DNA of 64,000 bases, taken from the NCBI RefSeq assembly GCF_900232995.1, contig NZ_OCVX01000003.1:310660-374659 (forward strand), in the 5' to 3' direction. Made by a program: the position numbers and the translations under genes. The notes beneath the pieces are model-generated. The model saw only the letters and a program-made list of their open reading frames with translations, was not told where the DNA came from and did not search any database. Shown here one piece after another: positions 63,068-64,000 of the stretch. The stretch is from Mycobacterium simulans (GTDB taxonomy: Bacteria; Actinomycetota; Actinomycetes; Mycobacteriales; Mycobacteriaceae). Numbering within the stretch: the first letter of the stretch is position 1; the number at the start of each line of letters is the position of its first letter.

Positions 63068-63596
63068 CCTAATGGCGCCGCTGGCGGTGCTGCCTACCCG
63101 TCCACGGCCTCGAAATCACCGGTCAACAAATTCAAACTAAGAGAGTCGCGCAGCGGTCTTGCCCCTGCTTGGCTACCGCCAATCCGCGCTACTCAATGCT
63201 CTGAATAACGAAGCAGCTGTAAAGGGGCAAAATCTTGTGGATGTAATTATTACAGTTTGATAACGAAACAATATTGGTTCGATAAAGCGCACGAGTAGCC
63301 GGGGGCCGCTACGTACCGTTGTGCGCTACGACCCGCTCGACGAGCACTGCAGGTCGGCAGGAACGGGTTGTCATGAACGTCGTTGGTCGAGCTTGGTCGA
63401 GCTTGGTCGAGAATGGTCGAAAATGGTCGAGAATGGTCGAGGCGAGGAGGTTTTCAGTGTTGCCACCGGCGATCAACTCCTGGCATCGGCCGCAGCAAGC
63501 CACGCAGTGATGGTTTCGAAGGTGCCGGCGCCGGGATAGGCGATGGTGCACCTTCCGATTTTTCGATTTGTCAATGGAACGGCTGAGGAGGCGGCA
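63068..63596. other. Intergenic region between EsxE-like and PE genes
   Basis: 530 bases without an intact gene. 63180-63330 is AT-rich and probably holds a promoter. A 10-base tandem repeat lies at 63381-63440. After it, one frame reads FSVLPPAINS (near 63455-63485), which resembles a PPE start, but it soon stops; this may be a PPE remnant. Confidence 0.4.
63381..63440 (+). repeat. Six tandem copies of a 10-base repeat
   Basis: Six consecutive decamers NNNTGGTCGA, with variable first bases (CGT, GCT, GCT, GAA, AAA, GAA). A short tandem repeat, so likely variable in copy number between strains. Confidence 0.85.
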
Positions 63597-64000
63597 GTGT
63601 CGTACGTGGTTATCGCGCCGGAATTACTGACGGCGGTGGCATCGGATGTGGCCGGTATCGGTTCGTCGCTGCATGCGGCGAATGCTGCGGCCGCGGTCCC
63701 GACGACTGCATTGATGGCTGCCGCAGGTGATGAGGTGTCGGCGGCGATCGCGTCGTTATTTTCCAGCCACGCTCAGCAGTATCAAGCGCTCAGTGCTCAG
63801 GCAACGGCGTTTCATGCCCAGTTTGTGCAGTCCTTGACCGGTGCTGGCAGTGCCTACGTGGCCGCTGAAGCGGCCAACGTCTCGCCGCTGCAGGCGCTGG
63901 AGCAAGCGGTGCTGGGTGCGATCAATGCACCGACGCAATTGCTGCTGGGCCGCCCACTGATCGGCGACGGCACCAACGGGGCACCGGGGACCGGCCAGGC
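63597..64000 (+). CDS. PE-family protein, probably PE_PGRS, 3' end outside window
   Basis: The first 134 residues of a PE protein starting at GTG 63597 after the site [28 protein letters not shown] and the later [22 protein letters not shown] are the PE domain with its YxxxE-like secretion signal. The following [25 protein letters not shown] is the typical link to PGRS repeats. The gene continues beyond the window. Confidence 0.88.
   Translation, partial: MSYVVIAPELLTAVASDVAGIGSSLHAANAAAAVPTTALMAAAGDEVSAAIASLFSSHAQQYQALSAQATAFHAQFVQSLTGAGSAYVAAEAANVSPLQALEQAVLGAINAPTQLLLGRPLIGDGTNGAPGTGQ

Overview
The window is chromosomal DNA of a slow-growing Mycobacterium related to the M. tuberculosis complex. 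The evidence is high GC, PE/PPE/Esx genes, F420-type deazaflavin reductases, and long collinearity (inverted here) with what I recall as Rv0508-Rv0551c of M. tuberculosis H37Rv. Species cannot be fixed by eye. Several loci differ from M. tuberculosis, so it is a relative and not that species. Rv numbers are given from memory as orthology guesses.

Layout. 1-6.5 kb is an accessory segment: two insertion-sequence remnants, a three-gene translationally coupled operon (unknown membrane protein, diaminobutyrate aminotransferase, diaminobutyrate decarboxylase; predicted product 1,3-diaminopropane), a TetR regulator and a broken PPE gene. 6.5-34.5 kb is mostly syntenic core: fadD8, menaquinone genes menB, menE and menA, pitA, two glycosyltransferases, a proline/threonine-rich membrane protein, galE3, a purine nucleoside phosphorylase, fabH, a MinD-like ATPase, and a System II cytochrome c maturation operon (tlpA-like, ccdA, resB, ccsA) coupled to hemL and a phosphoglycerate-mutase-like gene.

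34.6-45.6 kb is an accessory thiol/redox/sulfur island lying between hemL and gabP, which I recall as close neighbours in M. tuberculosis. It holds a peroxiredoxin-like gene, a glutaredoxin, a deazaflavin reductase and several decayed genes. It also holds a tightly packed minus-strand operon: TlpA-like lipoprotein, DoxX-like membrane protein, acyl-CoA-dehydrogenase-fold flavoprotein without the usual base, PhnD-like binding protein without a signal peptide, and a radical SAM protein with an N-terminal TusA-like domain. This operon is the best candidate for an undescribed system. An NrtS-like transporter, an ArsR-rhodanese regulator, broken methyltransferase and transglutaminase genes, an MFS transporter and a DUF427 remnant complete the island.

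45.8-62.4 kb returns to core: gabP, an inserted PPE-MPTR gene, an intact methyltransferase (split into Rv0520/Rv0521 in M. tuberculosis), an O-acyltransferase/SGNH/esterase group, a STAS anti-anti-sigma factor, and the tetrapyrrole operon hemA-hemC-hemD-hemB. 62.4-64 kb carries an EsxF/EsxE-like WXG100 pair and the start of a PE gene, in place of the mmpS2/mmpL2 genes I recall beside Rv0508.

How it fits together: hemA, hemC, hemD, hemB and hemL make uroporphyrinogen III and feed heme to the ccdA/resB/ccsA cytochrome c machinery. menB, menE and menA build menaquinone for the same respiratory chain. The accessory islands add diamine, sulfur/thiol and secretion functions. No rRNA, tRNA or CRISPR array was seen.
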